A stretch of DNA of 64,000 bases from Nosocomiicoccus massiliensis (GTDB taxonomy: Bacteria > Bacillota > Bacilli > Staphylococcales > Salinicoccaceae). The stretch is from assembly GCF_002871345.2 (NCBI RefSeq), contig NZ_CP136964.1:248001-312000 (forward strand), read 5' to 3'. The position numbers were made by a program, and so were the translations under genes. Position 1 is the first letter of the stretch. The number at the start of each line of letters is the position of its first letter. The notes beneath the pieces are model-generated. The model saw nothing but the letters and a program-made list of their open reading frames with translations, did not search any database and was not told where the DNA came from. This document shows, piece after piece, positions 15,368-25,017 of the stretch.

Positions 15368-17995
15368 ATGAAACAAATCTCAACAAACGAACTACGTCAA
15401 ATGTTTTTAGACTTTTTCGAAACAAAAGGACACAACATTGAACCGAGTAGAAGCTTAGTACCAGTTAACGACGACACGTTACTGTGGATCAACTCAGGTG
15501 TGGCAACGTTAAAGAAGTATTTTGATGGAACTGAAAAGCCAAACAACCCAAGAATTGTAAACGCGCAAAAGTCGATTCGTACGAATGATATTGAAAATGT
15601 CGGTTTTACAGCGAGACACCATACGTTCTTTGAAATGCTTGGTAACTTTTCAATCGGTGACTATTTTAAAGAGGAAGCAATTGAATTTGCTTGGGAATTT
15701 TTAACGAGTGATCAATGGTTAAACTTTGAAGTAGATAAATTATACGTGACGATTCACCCTGAAGATGATGAGTCATATCATATTTGGAAAGATAAAATTG
15801 GTATTGAAGAAAGCCGAATTATCCGTATTGAAGGAAACTTCTGGGATATCGGTGAAGGGCCATGTGGACCAAACTCTGAAATATTCTACGACCGTGGGGA
15901 AACATATGAAGGAGATACACCAAGAGAAGAAATGTATCCAGGTGGAGAAAACGAACGTTACTTAGAAATTTGGAACTTAGTATTCTCTGAATTTAACCAT
16001 AATAGCGATCATTCATATACGCCACTTCCAAGTCAAAACATTGATACAGGACTCGGGCTTGAAAGATTATCGAGCGTAATCCAAAACGTACCAACAAACT
16101 TTGATACGGACGTATTTATTCCAATTATTAATGAAATCGAGAAAGCTTCTCGTAAAACTTATCGTGATAACGATAAGGATGACGTTGCGTTTAAAGTTAT
16201 TAGTGACCATATCCGTACAGTTGCGTTTGCGATTGGTGACGGTGCGTTACCTGGCAACGAGGGACGTGGATACGTGCTTAGAAGACTCATTCGTCGTGCA
16301 ACGCGTTACGCAAAAGAACTCGGGATTAACGAAACGTTCTTATATAAATTAGTTGACGTCGTAGACGACGTTATGAACGCGTTCTATAAAGAAATTGGTG
16401 AAAATAAAGACTTTATTAAAAAAGTAATTCAACAAGAAGAATCGAGATTTTTACAAACGCTTGACGAAGGTATTGAAATTTACCGTACAGTTAAAGAAAA
16501 AGCATTAAAAGAAGATGAAGTAATTAGTGGTAAAGATGCATTTAAACTATATGATACGTTTGGATTTCCTGTTGAAATGACAGTAGAGTACGCAGAAGAA
16601 GACGGACTTGCTGTTGATCTTGACGGTTTTAAAGAAGAGATGGAACGACAAAGAGAACGTGCACGCGCTGCGCGAAAATCTTCTGAATCGATGAACGTAC
16701 AATCAGAAACGTACCAGAAATTAGATAAGGAGAGTATCTTTACAGGGTATACTCACTTAAATGAAACTGCTGAACTGCTTTACATCGTTTCAAATGATGA
16801 AGTTGTCAATCATTATGACGGAAGTAATGACGTCGACGTCATTTTTGATAAAACCCCGTTTTACGCAGTGAGTGGTGGACAAGTTGCAGATGTCGGTGTC
16901 ATTAAAAATGAACACGGTACAATGGAAGTTAAAAATGTATATAAAGGACCAAACGGACAAAACATCCATACAGTAGCTGTTACTGAAGGAGTCATCGCAA
17001 CAGGTGAAACATATGAGTTAACAGTGGATCGTGAAAGCCGTAACTTTATCATTAAAAACCATACCGCAACACATTTACTACACCAAGCATTAAAAGACGT
17101 CGTTGGAGAGCATGCGAATCAAGCAGGTTCACTCGTTGAAAAAGAACGTCTACGCTTTGACTTTACACATCTTGAAGGTCTTAAAAAAGAAGAAGTAAAA
17201 GAGATTGAACGTATCGTAAACGAAAAAATCTTTGATTCACTTTACGTAGACATTAACGAGATGCCAATTGAAGACGCAAAACGTAAAGGAGCAATGGCAT
17301 TATTCGGTGAAAAGTATGGAGCTATTGTTAGAGTTGTTGATATCGATCAGTATTCCGTTGAATTATGTGGTGGTGTCCACGTTAAAAACACATCCGAAAT
17401 TGGACTCTTTAAAATCATTTCAGAAAGCGGAATCGGTGCTGGTGTAAGACGTATCGAAGCGGTCACTTCAAAATATGCGGTTGAATATTATGAAGATAAA
17501 GACAACGTACTTGAAGACGTAAATACGCATTTAAAAGTAAAATCTGGAAATACAATTTCTAAACTTGAACAATTACTTGAAGAAAAGAAGCAACTAGAGA
17601 AAGAAGTAAAGTCATTAAAATCAGAACTTCAAAAAGATGCATTATCTGATTTAACAGATGCTACGTTCGACATTAACGGATTTAATTTAATTGCGACTGA
17701 AGTTTCTGTTGATAGTGTTAAAGAACTGCGTCAGACGATGGATGTTATTAAATCTAAAAACCAAGAAAGCATTATTGCACTCATTTCAAATGTTGACGGC
17801 AAAGTATCGATGATTGTTACGGTGCCTAAAGCTAAAACATCAGTCGTAAAAGCTGGAGATATTATGAAACAAATGGCTGAAGCAGTTGACGGTAGAGGTG
17901 GCGGTCGCCCGGACATGGCACAAGGCGGCGGTACGAACACTGAAAATATGTCAGAAGCTTTACAAATCGTTAAAGATTATCTAAATGGTTTTTAA
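15368..17995 (+). CDS. alaS: alanyl-tRNA synthetase
   Basis: An 875-residue class II synthetase, full length. The N-terminal catalytic core (class II motif FTARHHTFFEMLGNFSIGDYF) and tRNA-recognition part are followed by the editing domain with zinc motif HTATHLLH near residue 564 and CGGVHVKNT. A C-Ala domain comes last, with a coiled coil (KLEQLLEEKKQLEKEVKSLK) and a glycine-rich GRGGGRPDMAQGGG. RBS AGGAGG. Expression is set by the T-box leader just upstream. It is followed by the conserved ireB-ruvX pair. Confidence 0.99.
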   Translation: MKQISTNELRQMFLDFFETKGHNIEPSRSLVPVNDDTLLWINSGVATLKKYFDGTEKPNNPRIVNAQKSIRTNDIENVGFTARHHTFFEMLGNFSIGDYFKEEAIEFAWEFLTSDQWLNFEVDKLYVTIHPEDDESYHIWKDKIGIEESRIIRIEGNFWDIGEGPCGPNSEIFYDRGETYEGDTPREEMYPGGENERYLEIWNLVFSEFNHNSDHSYTPLPSQNIDTGLGLERLSSVIQNVPTNFDTDVFIPIINEIEKASRKTYRDNDKDDVAFKVISDHIRTVAFAIGDGALPGNEGRGYVLRRLIRRATRYAKELGINETFLYKLVDVVDDVMNAFYKEIGENKDFIKKVIQQEESRFLQTLDEGIEIYRTVKEKALKEDEVISGKDAFKLYDTFGFPVEMTVEYAEEDGLAVDLDGFKEEMERQRERARAARKSSESMNVQSETYQKLDKESIFTGYTHLNETAELLYIVSNDEVVNHYDGSNDVDVIFDKTPFYAVSGGQVADVGVIKNEHGTMEVKNVYKGPNGQNIHTVAVTEGVIATGETYELTVDRESRNFIIKNHTATHLLHQALKDVVGEHANQAGSLVEKERLRFDFTHLEGLKKEEVKEIERIVNEKIFDSLYVDINEMPIEDAKRKGAMALFGEKYGAIVRVVDIDQYSVELCGGVHVKNTSEIGLFKIISESGIGAGVRRIEAVTSKYAVEYYEDKDNVLEDVNTHLKVKSGNTISKLEQLLEEKKQLEKEVKSLKSELQKDALSDLTDATFDINGFNLIATEVSVDSVKELRQTMDVIKSKNQESIIALISNVDGKVSMIVTVPKAKTSVVKAGDIMKQMAEAVDGRGGGRPDMAQGGGTNTENMSEALQIVKDYLNGF

Positions 17996-18055
17996 TAATA
18001 TAATAATTTGTTATACTAACACTATCTAACTTTAGTAGTCGAGGAGTGTTACTGC

Positions 18056-18319
18056 ATGGATAATTTAAATAAGACAATGAAGTTTAACATTGAAGAAGCA
18101 CAAAATGAGAATATCAAGAACGTCCTTTCGAATGTATATAAAACACTTGAAGAACGCGGCTACAATCCTGTAAACCAAATTGTAGGATATCTACAAAGTG
18201 GTGACCCGGCATTTATTCCGCGCCATAACGAAGCGAGAAACCAAATTCGTCATATTGAACGTGACGAGATTATGGAAGTGCTCGTGAAAAGTTACATTAC
18301 ACGTGAACTCAATGAGTAA
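18056..18319 (+). CDS. ireB: IreB-family regulatory phosphoprotein
   Basis: An 87-residue small protein of the UPF0297/YrzL family. In Enterococcus, IreB is phosphorylated by the PASTA kinase IreK on N-terminal threonines and affects cephalosporin resistance. Here the family core [31 protein letters not shown] is well kept, while the N-terminus offers only Thr7. RBS GAGGAG precedes the ATG. It overlaps ruvX by 8 bp and follows alaS as in most Firmicutes. The detailed role in this organism is inferred. Confidence 0.95.
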   Translation: MDNLNKTMKFNIEEAQNENIKNVLSNVYKTLEERGYNPVNQIVGYLQSGDPAFIPRHNEARNQIRHIERDEIMEVLVKSYITRELNE

Positions 18320-18734
18320 AACACTTGGGTTAGATGTAGGTACTAAAACGATTGGTGTTGCAGTGAGTGATAGTTTAGGCTGGACAGCACAAGGGTTAAC
18401 AACTTTAAAGGTCGATACGGCACAAAATGATTTTGGTCTAAATGATCTAGCAAAAATTATTAAAGATGAAAATATTACGACGATTGTCGTCGGTTTACCG
18501 AAGCACATGAATAACTCAGTCGGTGAAAGTGGCGAACGTTCGATTCATTTTTCTGAACTTTTAAAAGAAAAGTTTCCGACAATTCAAGTTGAATTGTGGG
18601 ATGAACGACTCAGTACGATGGCCGCAGAACGCACGCTTCTTGAAGCGGATTTATCGAGGAGAAAACGTAGTAAAGTGATCGATAAAATGGCTGCAGTATT
18701 TATATTACAAGGGTACTTAGACCGATTTAATTAA
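18312..18734 (+). CDS. ruvX: RuvX/YqgF, Holliday-junction resolvase-like RNase
   Basis: A 140-residue RNase H-fold protein ([46 protein letters not shown]) with the three acidic positions of the family. Homologues take part in 16S/23S rRNA 5' processing. I use the ATG at 18312, overlapping the ireB stop, which gives the usual MSKTLGLD start; a GTG three codons upstream is possible. It is in one operon with ireB and the next gene. Confidence 0.95.
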   Translation: MSKTLGLDVGTKTIGVAVSDSLGWTAQGLTTLKVDTAQNDFGLNDLAKIIKDENITTIVVGLPKHMNNSVGESGERSIHFSELLKEKFPTIQVELWDERLSTMAAERTLLEADLSRRKRSKVIDKMAAVFILQGYLDRFN

Positions 18735-18746
18735 AGGAGAATATTA

Positions 18747-19055
18747 ATGTCAAATGAATTTGAATTAAACACAGATGATGAGTTAATGACGCTTGTCGAT
18801 GAAGAAGGTAATGAAACACTTTACAGAAAATTAATGGAGTTTCATCATCCAGGATTTGACAAAACATACGTAATTGTTGCAGAAGAAAGCAACTATAACT
18901 CTGAAGATGATGATGAGCAAATCGAATTAATTCCTATGATTGCTGAACCTTTAGACGATGGTGAAAATTACCGTTTTGCACCAGTTGAATCTGATGAAGA
19001 GTGGGACATGATTGAAGAAATCGTAAACACAAACTTTGACGATATTGAAGAATAA
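18747..19055 (+). CDS. DUF1292 (YrzB) family protein
   Basis: A 102-residue, strongly acidic protein (many Asp/Glu, for example the EDDDEQIELIPMI region) with the family segment KTYVIVAEE and no membrane helix. The alaS-ireB-ruvX-DUF1292 order is conserved in Firmicutes, but the function is unknown. RBS AAAGGAG. A terminator follows directly, closing the alaS operon. Confidence 0.93.
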   Translation: MSNEFELNTDDELMTLVDEEGNETLYRKLMEFHHPGFDKTYVIVAEESNYNSEDDDEQIELIPMIAEPLDDGENYRFAPVESDEEWDMIEEIVNTNFDDIEE

Positions 19056-19060
19056 TTATA

Positions 19061-19090
19061 ATTGCTTCCGTGAATTCGGGAGCAATTTTT
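19061..19090 (+). terminator. terminator of the alaS-ireB-ruvX operon
   Basis: ATTGCTTCCG / CGGGAGCAAT stem (one G-U pair), six-base loop, then TTTTT. Confidence 0.85.
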
Positions 19091-19107
19091 AAAAATAAGG
19101 AGAAATT

Positions 19108-20232
19108 ATGACAAACAATGATGATTTAAGATTTTCAAAAAACGTATCATCTTATGTTTCGGTAATCATCGTCCTTGCGATTATTGCAATGCTCGTTTTA
19201 GGAGCATTGTTTGGCGTGTTTTACATTAAGCAAGGTATGAAGCCGTTAGACAAAGATTCAACCGAGGTCGTACGAGTTGAAGTTCCAGCAGGTTCTTCAT
19301 CGACTGATATTAGTAATATGTTAGAAGAGAAAGGGATTATTAAAAACAGTAAGTTTTTTAAACTTTACTTAAGACTTAATAGCATTTCAAACTATCAAGC
19401 GGGAGAATTTGAACTTTCGCCTTCTATGGATTATGAAACAATTGCAAAAACATTAGAAACTGGTGTGTTGTACGAAGAGGTGCATTATAAATTAACAGTG
19501 CCTGAAGGGTATACTGTCGATGAAATTGGAGATCTCGTACAAGAAGTACTTCCAGTTGAAAAAGATGAGTTTATAAACTTAGTTCAAGACAAAGAATATT
19601 TAAAAGAGTTGCAAAAAGATTATAAAGACATGTTAACGGATGAAATATTTGATGAAGATATTAAATATCCGCTCGAAGGGTACTTATATCCAGCGACTTA
19701 CGATATCACTGAAGAGCAGCCGGATTTAGATAAGTTAGTGCGTCAAATGTTAAACGCCACGCGAAGTAATACGTTTAACTTATATAAATCTGTCACATAC
19801 ACTGTGAACTATGAAGGAGAAAATGAAGAGTTATCATTCCATGAATTCTTAACATTCTCTTCACTTGTAGAAAAAGAAGCGACGAGTTTAGCTGATCGCG
19901 CTAAAATTACGAGTGTGTTTTTAAACAGAATGGCTGAAAATCCATCGATGCCTCTTCAAACGGACCCGACTGTTTTATACGCAAAAGGCATTCATAAAGA
20001 AGTCGTCTTATACGAAGACTTAGAAGTCGATGACCCGTTTAACACATATATTCATAAAGGATTAACACCAGGGCCAATCGGTGCACCTGGAACTGAGTCC
20101 GTTCAAAGTGTATTAAATCCAGCGAATACGAATTACTACTACTTCTTAGCTGATAAGGATGGAGTTAACCATTTCGCTGAAACATATGAAGAACACCAAG
20201 AGAATCGTGAAAAGTATATAGAAGGTGACTGA
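19108..20232 (+). CDS. mltG: endolytic murein transglycosylase MltG
   Basis: A 374-residue membrane-anchored YceG-domain protein. It has a short cytosolic N-terminus, one helix (about residues 16-42), then a LysM-like subdomain and the catalytic domain with the active-site Glu in FSSLVEKEA. The C-terminal YLYPATYDI and LTPGPIGAPG are also typical. It cuts nascent glycan strands and so ends chain growth at the cell surface. RBS AAGGAG. Normal length. A weak hairpin after it separates it from the methyltransferase gene. Confidence 0.96.
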   Translation: MTNNDDLRFSKNVSSYVSVIIVLAIIAMLVLGALFGVFYIKQGMKPLDKDSTEVVRVEVPAGSSSTDISNMLEEKGIIKNSKFFKLYLRLNSISNYQAGEFELSPSMDYETIAKTLETGVLYEEVHYKLTVPEGYTVDEIGDLVQEVLPVEKDEFINLVQDKEYLKELQKDYKDMLTDEIFDEDIKYPLEGYLYPATYDITEEQPDLDKLVRQMLNATRSNTFNLYKSVTYTVNYEGENEELSFHEFLTFSSLVEKEATSLADRAKITSVFLNRMAENPSMPLQTDPTVLYAKGIHKEVVLYEDLEVDDPFNTYIHKGLTPGPIGAPGTESVQSVLNPANTNYYYFLADKDGVNHFAETYEEHQENREKYIEGD

Positions 20233-20280
20233 TTTCGCTTTCTCTTTTTAAAACTTTATGTTAATATCTAACTAATATCT

Positions 20281-20312
20281 ACAACTGGCATTGATTTGCC
20301 GGTTGTATATTT
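20281..20312 (+). terminator. possible terminator after mltG
   Basis: ACAACTGGCA / TGCCGGTTGT stem with a 6 nt loop and an interrupted T-tract (ATATTTTTG). It lies directly before the next gene's RBS, so it may be an attenuator. Confidence 0.6.
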
Positions 20313-20325
20313 TTGTGGTGAAAAC

Positions 20326-20934
20326 ATGACTATAGAAGAATATTTAAAACAATTGAACACAAAAACTGAGTCGTTTCAAGACGTTTATGAGTACGCTGTA
20401 AATAATCGTGTACCAATTATCGATAGCGATGCACTGACTGTATTAAAACAACTCATTCAATTAACACGTCGTAAAAAAATATTAGAGATCGGAACAGCAA
20501 TCGGATATAGTGGACTCCATATGCTCAGTGTCAACAAAGATATTACATTAACGACGATTGAGAAAGATGAAGCTTCATATGACATTTCAAAAGAAAACTT
20601 TTTAAAACACGGTGTAAGTGAAAGAGTGAATGGTATACTCGGTGATGCAAAAGAAGTCGAATTAGAAGATACATTTGATTTGCTTTTTATCGATGCATCG
20701 AAAGGTAACAATAAGCTCTTCTTTGAAAAGTACAGTCCACTACTTACGGATGATGGTATTATCGTTGTCGATAATATATTATTACGTGGTCAAATTGTAG
20801 AAGAGAATCTACATAGTAAAAACAAAATTAAACTACGTGATAAAGTACGTCAATTTAACGAATACATTTATGAAAACTATCCGTCAGCGTCATTTTTAAA
20901 TGTCGGCGATGGACTATTAATTATAAGTAAATAA
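20326..20934 (+). CDS. trmR: SAM-dependent O-methyltransferase (TrmR/YrrM-like)
   Basis: A 202-residue class I methyltransferase of the COMT-like family, with SAM motif LEIGTAIGYSGLHM and metal-binding acidic motif LLFIDASKGNNKLFF. Bacillus TrmR (YrrM), at the same place between mltG and downstream genes, methylates 5-hydroxyuridine-34 in tRNA to methoxyuridine. The start chosen is the ATG at 20326 with GGTGAAAAC before it; the longer frame adds ten residues lying in the upstream hairpin. The family is clear. The tRNA substrate is inferred from context. Confidence 0.9.
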   Translation: MTIEEYLKQLNTKTESFQDVYEYAVNNRVPIIDSDALTVLKQLIQLTRRKKILEIGTAIGYSGLHMLSVNKDITLTTIEKDEASYDISKENFLKHGVSERVNGILGDAKEVELEDTFDLLFIDASKGNNKLFFEKYSPLLTDDGIIVVDNILLRGQIVEENLHSKNKIKLRDKVRQFNEYIYENYPSASFLNVGDGLLIISK

Positions 20935-20946
20935 CGGAGTGAAAAC

Positions 20947-21426
20947 ATGGATTTAAATAATAAAGAATACCCAATGACACAAGAAGGATTTGACAAACTT
21001 CAAGAAGAACTCGATCATTTAAAAACAGTAAAACGACCTGAAGTCGTTGAAAAGATTAAAGTTGCACGTAGTTTTGGAGACCTTTCTGAGAACTCTGAGT
21101 ACGATGCAGCAAAAGATGAACAAGGTTTCGTAGAGCAAGAAATCTCTAAAATTGAAGAGATGATTCGTTACGCTAAAATTATCGAAGAAAACGTCGATAA
21201 TACAGAAGTTCAAATTGGTAAAACAGTAACATTTAAAGAGTTACCAAATGGACCTGAAGAATCTTATAAAATCGTCGGTTCTGCAGAGGCAGATCCATTT
21301 GAAGGTAAAATTTCAAATGAGTCTCCGATTGCGGGCGCATTAATCGGCTCAAAATTAAACGATGAAGTAAACGTACCACTTCCAAACGGTAACGAAATGA
21401 AAGTGAAAATCGTTAAAATTGACTAA
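20947..21426 (+). CDS. greA: transcription elongation factor GreA
   Basis: A 159-residue GreA. The N-terminal antiparallel coiled coil (about 10-78, with tip acidic residues in [16 protein letters not shown]) enters the RNA polymerase channel and triggers cleavage of backtracked RNA. The C-terminal FKBP-like domain ends in [24 protein letters not shown]. The last bases overlap the start of mtnN. Confidence 0.98.
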   Translation: MDLNNKEYPMTQEGFDKLQEELDHLKTVKRPEVVEKIKVARSFGDLSENSEYDAAKDEQGFVEQEISKIEEMIRYAKIIEENVDNTEVQIGKTVTFKELPNGPEESYKIVGSAEADPFEGKISNESPIAGALIGSKLNDEVNVPLPNGNEMKVKIVKID

Positions 21427-22117
21427 TACAATTGGTATTATTGGAGCAATGCAACCGGAAGTAGAGATATTAAAAAATGACATGGACATTACACGTACTG
21501 TTAATATTGCTCACGTTGAGTTTTATGAAGGTACGTTACAAGATAAAAATATCGTTCTCGTTGAAAGTGGGATCGGTAAAGTAAATGCATCGATTATTAC
21601 AGCGTTATTAATACAAACTTTTAACGTAGATGTGATCATTAATACTGGTGTTGCTGGTAGTTTAGCTGAAGAACTCGATATTTTAGATATGGTCATAAGC
21701 AGTCATACTGCGCACCACGATGTTGAAGCGACAACATTTGGTTATGAAATAGGGCAAGTACCATCAATGCCACTCAACTTTGAAGCAGATACGCGCTTTA
21801 TAGAAGCTACGAAACTTGCACTTAATGAATACAATGAAATTAACTATACAGTCGGTGAAGTCGTTAGTGGCGATCAATTTATCGACACAGATGATAAAAA
21901 ACAAACGATTTTAAATGCGTTCAGTAATGCAAAAGCAGTCGATATGGAATCTGCTGCGATTGCACAAACGTGTTATCAATTTAAAACACCGTATTTAATA
22001 TTACGTTCGATGAGTGACAAAGCAGATGGTTCAGCGGATATGAACTATGATGAGTTTCTTAGAAAAGCTTGTATTCACTCATCTAACACGGTAAAATTAG
22101 TATTAGAGAAACTGTGA
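21419..22117 (+). CDS. mtnN: 5'-methylthioadenosine/S-adenosylhomocysteine nucleosidase
   Basis: A 232-residue MTA/SAH nucleosidase (Pfs), which clears SAM by-products and feeds the activated methyl cycle. Motifs are [24 protein letters not shown] INTGVAGSL, the catalytic VVSGDQFI and [10 protein letters not shown], and the Asp in RSMSDKADG. The start is TTG overlapping the greA stop by 8 bp, which gives the normal N-terminus; no ATG fits. Translation is probably coupled to greA. Confidence 0.95.
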   Translation: MTNTIGIIGAMQPEVEILKNDMDITRTVNIAHVEFYEGTLQDKNIVLVESGIGKVNASIITALLIQTFNVDVIINTGVAGSLAEELDILDMVISSHTAHHDVEATTFGYEIGQVPSMPLNFEADTRFIEATKLALNEYNEINYTVGEVVSGDQFIDTDDKKQTILNAFSNAKAVDMESAAIAQTCYQFKTPYLILRSMSDKADGSADMNYDEFLRKACIHSSNTVKLVLEKL

Positions 22118-22134
22118 TTCGGAGGGGTAAAGTA

Positions 22135-22236
22135 ATGCTATTTCTTATGGTTTTTGCCTTAATTGTAACTACAATTGTTGGTTTCTTTATTTATAAAGAA
22201 ACTGAAGTTGAACACACACAAGGAATTGAAGAGTAA
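22135..22236 (+). CDS. small single-helix membrane protein (33 aa)
   Basis: A 33-codon ORF with a strong RBS (GGAGGGG, 7 bp before ATG). One hydrophobic helix (about residues 1-20) is followed by a short charged tail with KETEVEHTQGIEE. It lies 17 bp after mtnN, and a terminator follows 8 bp after its stop, so it ends the greA-mtnN operon. I do not recognise it, but RBS, shape and position make it a convincing small gene. Confidence 0.75.
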   Translation: MLFLMVFALIVTTIVGFFIYKETEVEHTQGIEE

Positions 22237-22244
22237 TTGAGACG

Positions 22245-22267
22245 GCGCCTTTTTTGGGCGCTTTTTA
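22245..22267 (+). terminator. terminator of the greA-mtnN operon
   Basis: GCGCC / GGCGC stem with T-rich loop, then TTTTTATTTTT. Short but GC-rich. Confidence 0.8.
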
Positions 22268-22293
22268 TTTTTAAAAATTAAGAGGTTAATGAT

Positions 22294-22824
22294 ATGAAAA
22301 CTGTGTTAAAAGATTATTTTTTGCCAAGTGATTACGTCAATCGTTTTACTGACATTACATCTGATTATTTAAAATCACATGACAAAACTGCAGTGATGAT
22401 TGACTTAGACAATACACTCGTCGCTTTTGATGATCCAGATATTAACGATGAAGTCATCGAATGGATAGAAACGTTACAAGAAGACGGTATTCAAGTTCTT
22501 ATTCTATCTAACGGAAGAAAAAATAGGGTCGAACGCTTTTGTAAAGACTCAGATTTGAAGTACATTCATACAGCGAGAAAACCAGCAATGCGAGGCTTCC
22601 ATAAAGGAATTACAGAGCTCGGTGTGAAGAAGAAAGCAGTTGTAATGATTGGAGACCAAGTGATGACAGACGTACTCGGTGCCAATAGAACTGGAATCGA
22701 TAGTATTTTAGTGTTACCTGTAAAAGAGAAAGACGCTTTTGTTACGAAGTTTAACCGCCGTATGGAACGACGTATTATGAAATGGATAGCTGATGAGGAC
22801 TTACTAAATTGGAGGAACTATTAA
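22294..22824 (+). CDS. YqeG-family HAD phosphatase
   Basis: A 176-residue HAD-superfamily hydrolase, type IIIA. It has nucleophile motif IDLDNTLVAFD (Asp after position 30), motif II ILSNGRK, the conserved Lys in ARKPAMRGF and acid motif MIGDQVMTDVLGANR. Related to phosphatidylglycerophosphate phosphatases, but the YqeG substrate is unproven. It starts the conserved yqeG-yqeH-aroE-yhbY-nadD-yqeK-rsfS operon. RBS AAGAGG. Confidence 0.94.
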   Translation: MKTVLKDYFLPSDYVNRFTDITSDYLKSHDKTAVMIDLDNTLVAFDDPDINDEVIEWIETLQEDGIQVLILSNGRKNRVERFCKDSDLKYIHTARKPAMRGFHKGITELGVKKKAVVMIGDQVMTDVLGANRTGIDSILVLPVKEKDAFVTKFNRRMERRIMKWIADEDLLNWRNY

Positions 22825-23928
22825 ATGACTGAATATAAATGTATCGGCTGCGGCGCAGTACTACAGTCTGAAGATGAAAATGAAAGCGGGTTTGTACCAA
22901 AAAGTCGTATTCACGAAGAAGACGTCATTTGTAGACGTTGCTTTCGTTTAAAAAATTATAATGAGACACCTGACGTTAATATTGAATCTGGTGAATTTAT
23001 GACGATGTTAAACTCGATTTATGAAAAAGACGGAGTTATCGTTAAAGTGATCGACGTGTTTGACTTTGAAGGTAGTATTATTCCATCGTTTAACCGTATC
23101 GTTGGAAATAAGAAAATTATCGTTGCGGTAAATAAAATTGATCTTCTTCCTAAATCTACTAATGTGAGTCGTTTATTGAATCGCCTTAAAAAGATGCTTG
23201 CAGATGAAGGAATTATTGCCAATGAAACAGTCGTTGTTTCAGGTGCAAAAGGTTTTGGATTAGATGATTTGATCGAACAAATCAATCAATATAGCGTAGG
23301 TAAAGATGTATATGTAGTTGGTACGACAAACGTTGGTAAATCTACGTTAATTAATAAATTAATAGAAGCAACAACAGGTGAAAAAGAAGTGATTACGACG
23401 TCTAATATCCCTGGAACGACACTTGGTATGATCGATATACCTCTTGGAAATAATCAGTTTATGTATGATACTCCTGGAGTTATTGCAAAAAGTGCGATGA
23501 GTACGGTGTTATCTCTAGACGACGTAAAACATATTATGCCTAAAAAAGAAATTAAGCCACTCACATATCAATTAGACGAAGGACAAACTTTATTTGTTTC
23601 AAACTTGGCACAAATTGATTTTGTAACAGGTAATCGCTCTAGTTTTACAATATATCGTAGTGATAAGCTTGTCGTTCATCGTACGAAACTAGATAATGCG
23701 AAAGAATTTTATCGTAAGCATTACAATGGATTACTTGCACCACCAGAATTAGAGTCTCCTATTTTACTTGATAATAGTGAGACATATACATTTAAAACAG
23801 ACGTTCGTAGTGATATTTTAATTAGTGGATTATGTTTTATAACAGTGGATAAAGATATCACAGTAAACGTTACAGTACCTAAAGGTGTAAAAGTGATTGC
23901 ACGCCATACGGTATTTAAGGATAAGTAA
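22825..23928 (+). CDS. yqeH: YqeH, circularly permuted GTPase for 30S assembly
   Basis: A 367-residue GTPase needed for small-subunit assembly. The N-terminal zinc finger (CIGCG...CRRCF) is followed by GTPase motifs in permuted order: G4 NKIDLL, then G1 GTTNVGKSTLI, then G3 DTPGV. The C-terminal domain binds RNA. The permuted layout is diagnostic of the YlqF/YqeH group. It begins one base after yqeG ends, with RBS TTGGAGGA. Full length. Confidence 0.97.
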   Translation: MTEYKCIGCGAVLQSEDENESGFVPKSRIHEEDVICRRCFRLKNYNETPDVNIESGEFMTMLNSIYEKDGVIVKVIDVFDFEGSIIPSFNRIVGNKKIIVAVNKIDLLPKSTNVSRLLNRLKKMLADEGIIANETVVVSGAKGFGLDDLIEQINQYSVGKDVYVVGTTNVGKSTLINKLIEATTGEKEVITTSNIPGTTLGMIDIPLGNNQFMYDTPGVIAKSAMSTVLSLDDVKHIMPKKEIKPLTYQLDEGQTLFVSNLAQIDFVTGNRSSFTIYRSDKLVVHRTKLDNAKEFYRKHYNGLLAPPELESPILLDNSETYTFKTDVRSDILISGLCFITVDKDITVNVTVPKGVKVIARHTVFKDK

Positions 23929-23929
23929 A

Positions 23930-24727
23930 ATGAGCTATGCAGTCATTGGTTATCCAATACATCATACGTATTCACCACTGATTCATAATACTAATTTTAA
24001 AAAGAACGATGATCCATTAAACTACGGTAAATTAGAAATTACACCTGAGCAACTAAAAAATATTGATGCAATTATGAAAAAAGAAAATCTTTTAGGCATA
24101 AACGTGACGGTACCTCATAAAGAAGAAATTATCCAATATCTAGATGAGATAGATGGTCATGCGAAGGAAATTTACGCAGTAAATACAGTTAAACGAATAG
24201 ATCATAAATTATACGGGTATAATACAGATGTATCTGGATATAAACAAACGATTATTGACAACGATATTAAACACGATAACGTTTTAATACTAGGTGCGGG
24301 TGGTGCGTCAAAAGCAGTGTGTCTTGCACACCTTGAGCTCGGTTCTAAAGTGACAATTGTTACGCGCCGTAAAGAAAGTTTTCAAAGTTTTAGAACTCAT
24401 GATTTTACAGCGTTAACAATTGATGAGTTTGAAGGTGGGGCGTTTGATATTGTTATAAATGCAACACCACTCGGTTTAAAGAGTGAAGATGCTTTTCAAA
24501 CGTTTAAACTAAATCAACTGACCAATATAGAAAGTACAGTAGGTTATGATTTAATCTATAATCCTGCAGTCACTCCTTTTATGTCATATTTTAAAACGTC
24601 ATTTAATGGGCTTGATATGCTCGTAAATCAAGCGATGATGTCATATGAAATATGGACAGGAAAAGTAGGAGATAGAGAAGAAGTAAAGTCAGTATTGCGA
24701 ACGTATTTAAAGGAGAATAATGGATGA
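23930..24727 (+). CDS. aroE: shikimate dehydrogenase
   Basis: A 265-residue enzyme that reduces 3-dehydroshikimate with NADPH in aromatic amino acid synthesis. Substrate-binding motif YAVIGYPIHHTYSPLIHN, catalytic Lys in NVTVPHKEE, NADP motif LGAGGASKAV, and C-terminal GLDMLVNQA. The start at 23930 (ATG, AAGGAT upstream) lies just after the yqeH stop. A longer frame into yqeH is unlikely. Same operon as yqeH. Confidence 0.97.
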   Translation: MSYAVIGYPIHHTYSPLIHNTNFKKNDDPLNYGKLEITPEQLKNIDAIMKKENLLGINVTVPHKEEIIQYLDEIDGHAKEIYAVNTVKRIDHKLYGYNTDVSGYKQTIIDNDIKHDNVLILGAGGASKAVCLAHLELGSKVTIVTRRKESFQSFRTHDFTALTIDEFEGGAFDIVINATPLGLKSEDAFQTFKLNQLTNIESTVGYDLIYNPAVTPFMSYFKTSFNGLDMLVNQAMMSYEIWTGKVGDREEVKSVLRTYLKENNG

Positions 24728-25017
24728 CATTAACTGGTAAACAAAAAAGATATTTAAGAAAACTTGCACATGATTTAAAACCGGTCTTTCAAGTCGGTAA
24801 ATTAGGTGTAACTGATGAATTCAATGATCAAATTTCCGATTACTTTAATAGTCATGAACTATTAAAAATTTCTATACTTCAAAACTGTCCGTACGACAAA
24901 AAAGAGATTGCTGAGAAATTAGCGTCTGGTACAGACAGTCATTTAGTTCAAATTATCGGAAGTATTATCGTTTTGTATAAAGAAAACAAAGAAGAGAAGA
25001 CGATTCAATTACCATGA
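24724..25017 (+). CDS. yhbY: YhbY/YqeI-type CRM-domain RNA-binding protein
   Basis: A 97-residue CRM-fold protein with the family start LTGKQKRYLRKLAHDLKPVFQVGK and the GxxG loop region (IIGSIIVLY). Homologues bind pre-50S particles and take part in rRNA assembly. It overlaps both aroE and nadD by 4 bp (ATGA), which shows tight translational coupling. Confidence 0.95.
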   Translation: MTLTGKQKRYLRKLAHDLKPVFQVGKLGVTDEFNDQISDYFNSHELLKISILQNCPYDKKEIAEKLASGTDSHLVQIIGSIIVLYKENKEEKTIQLP

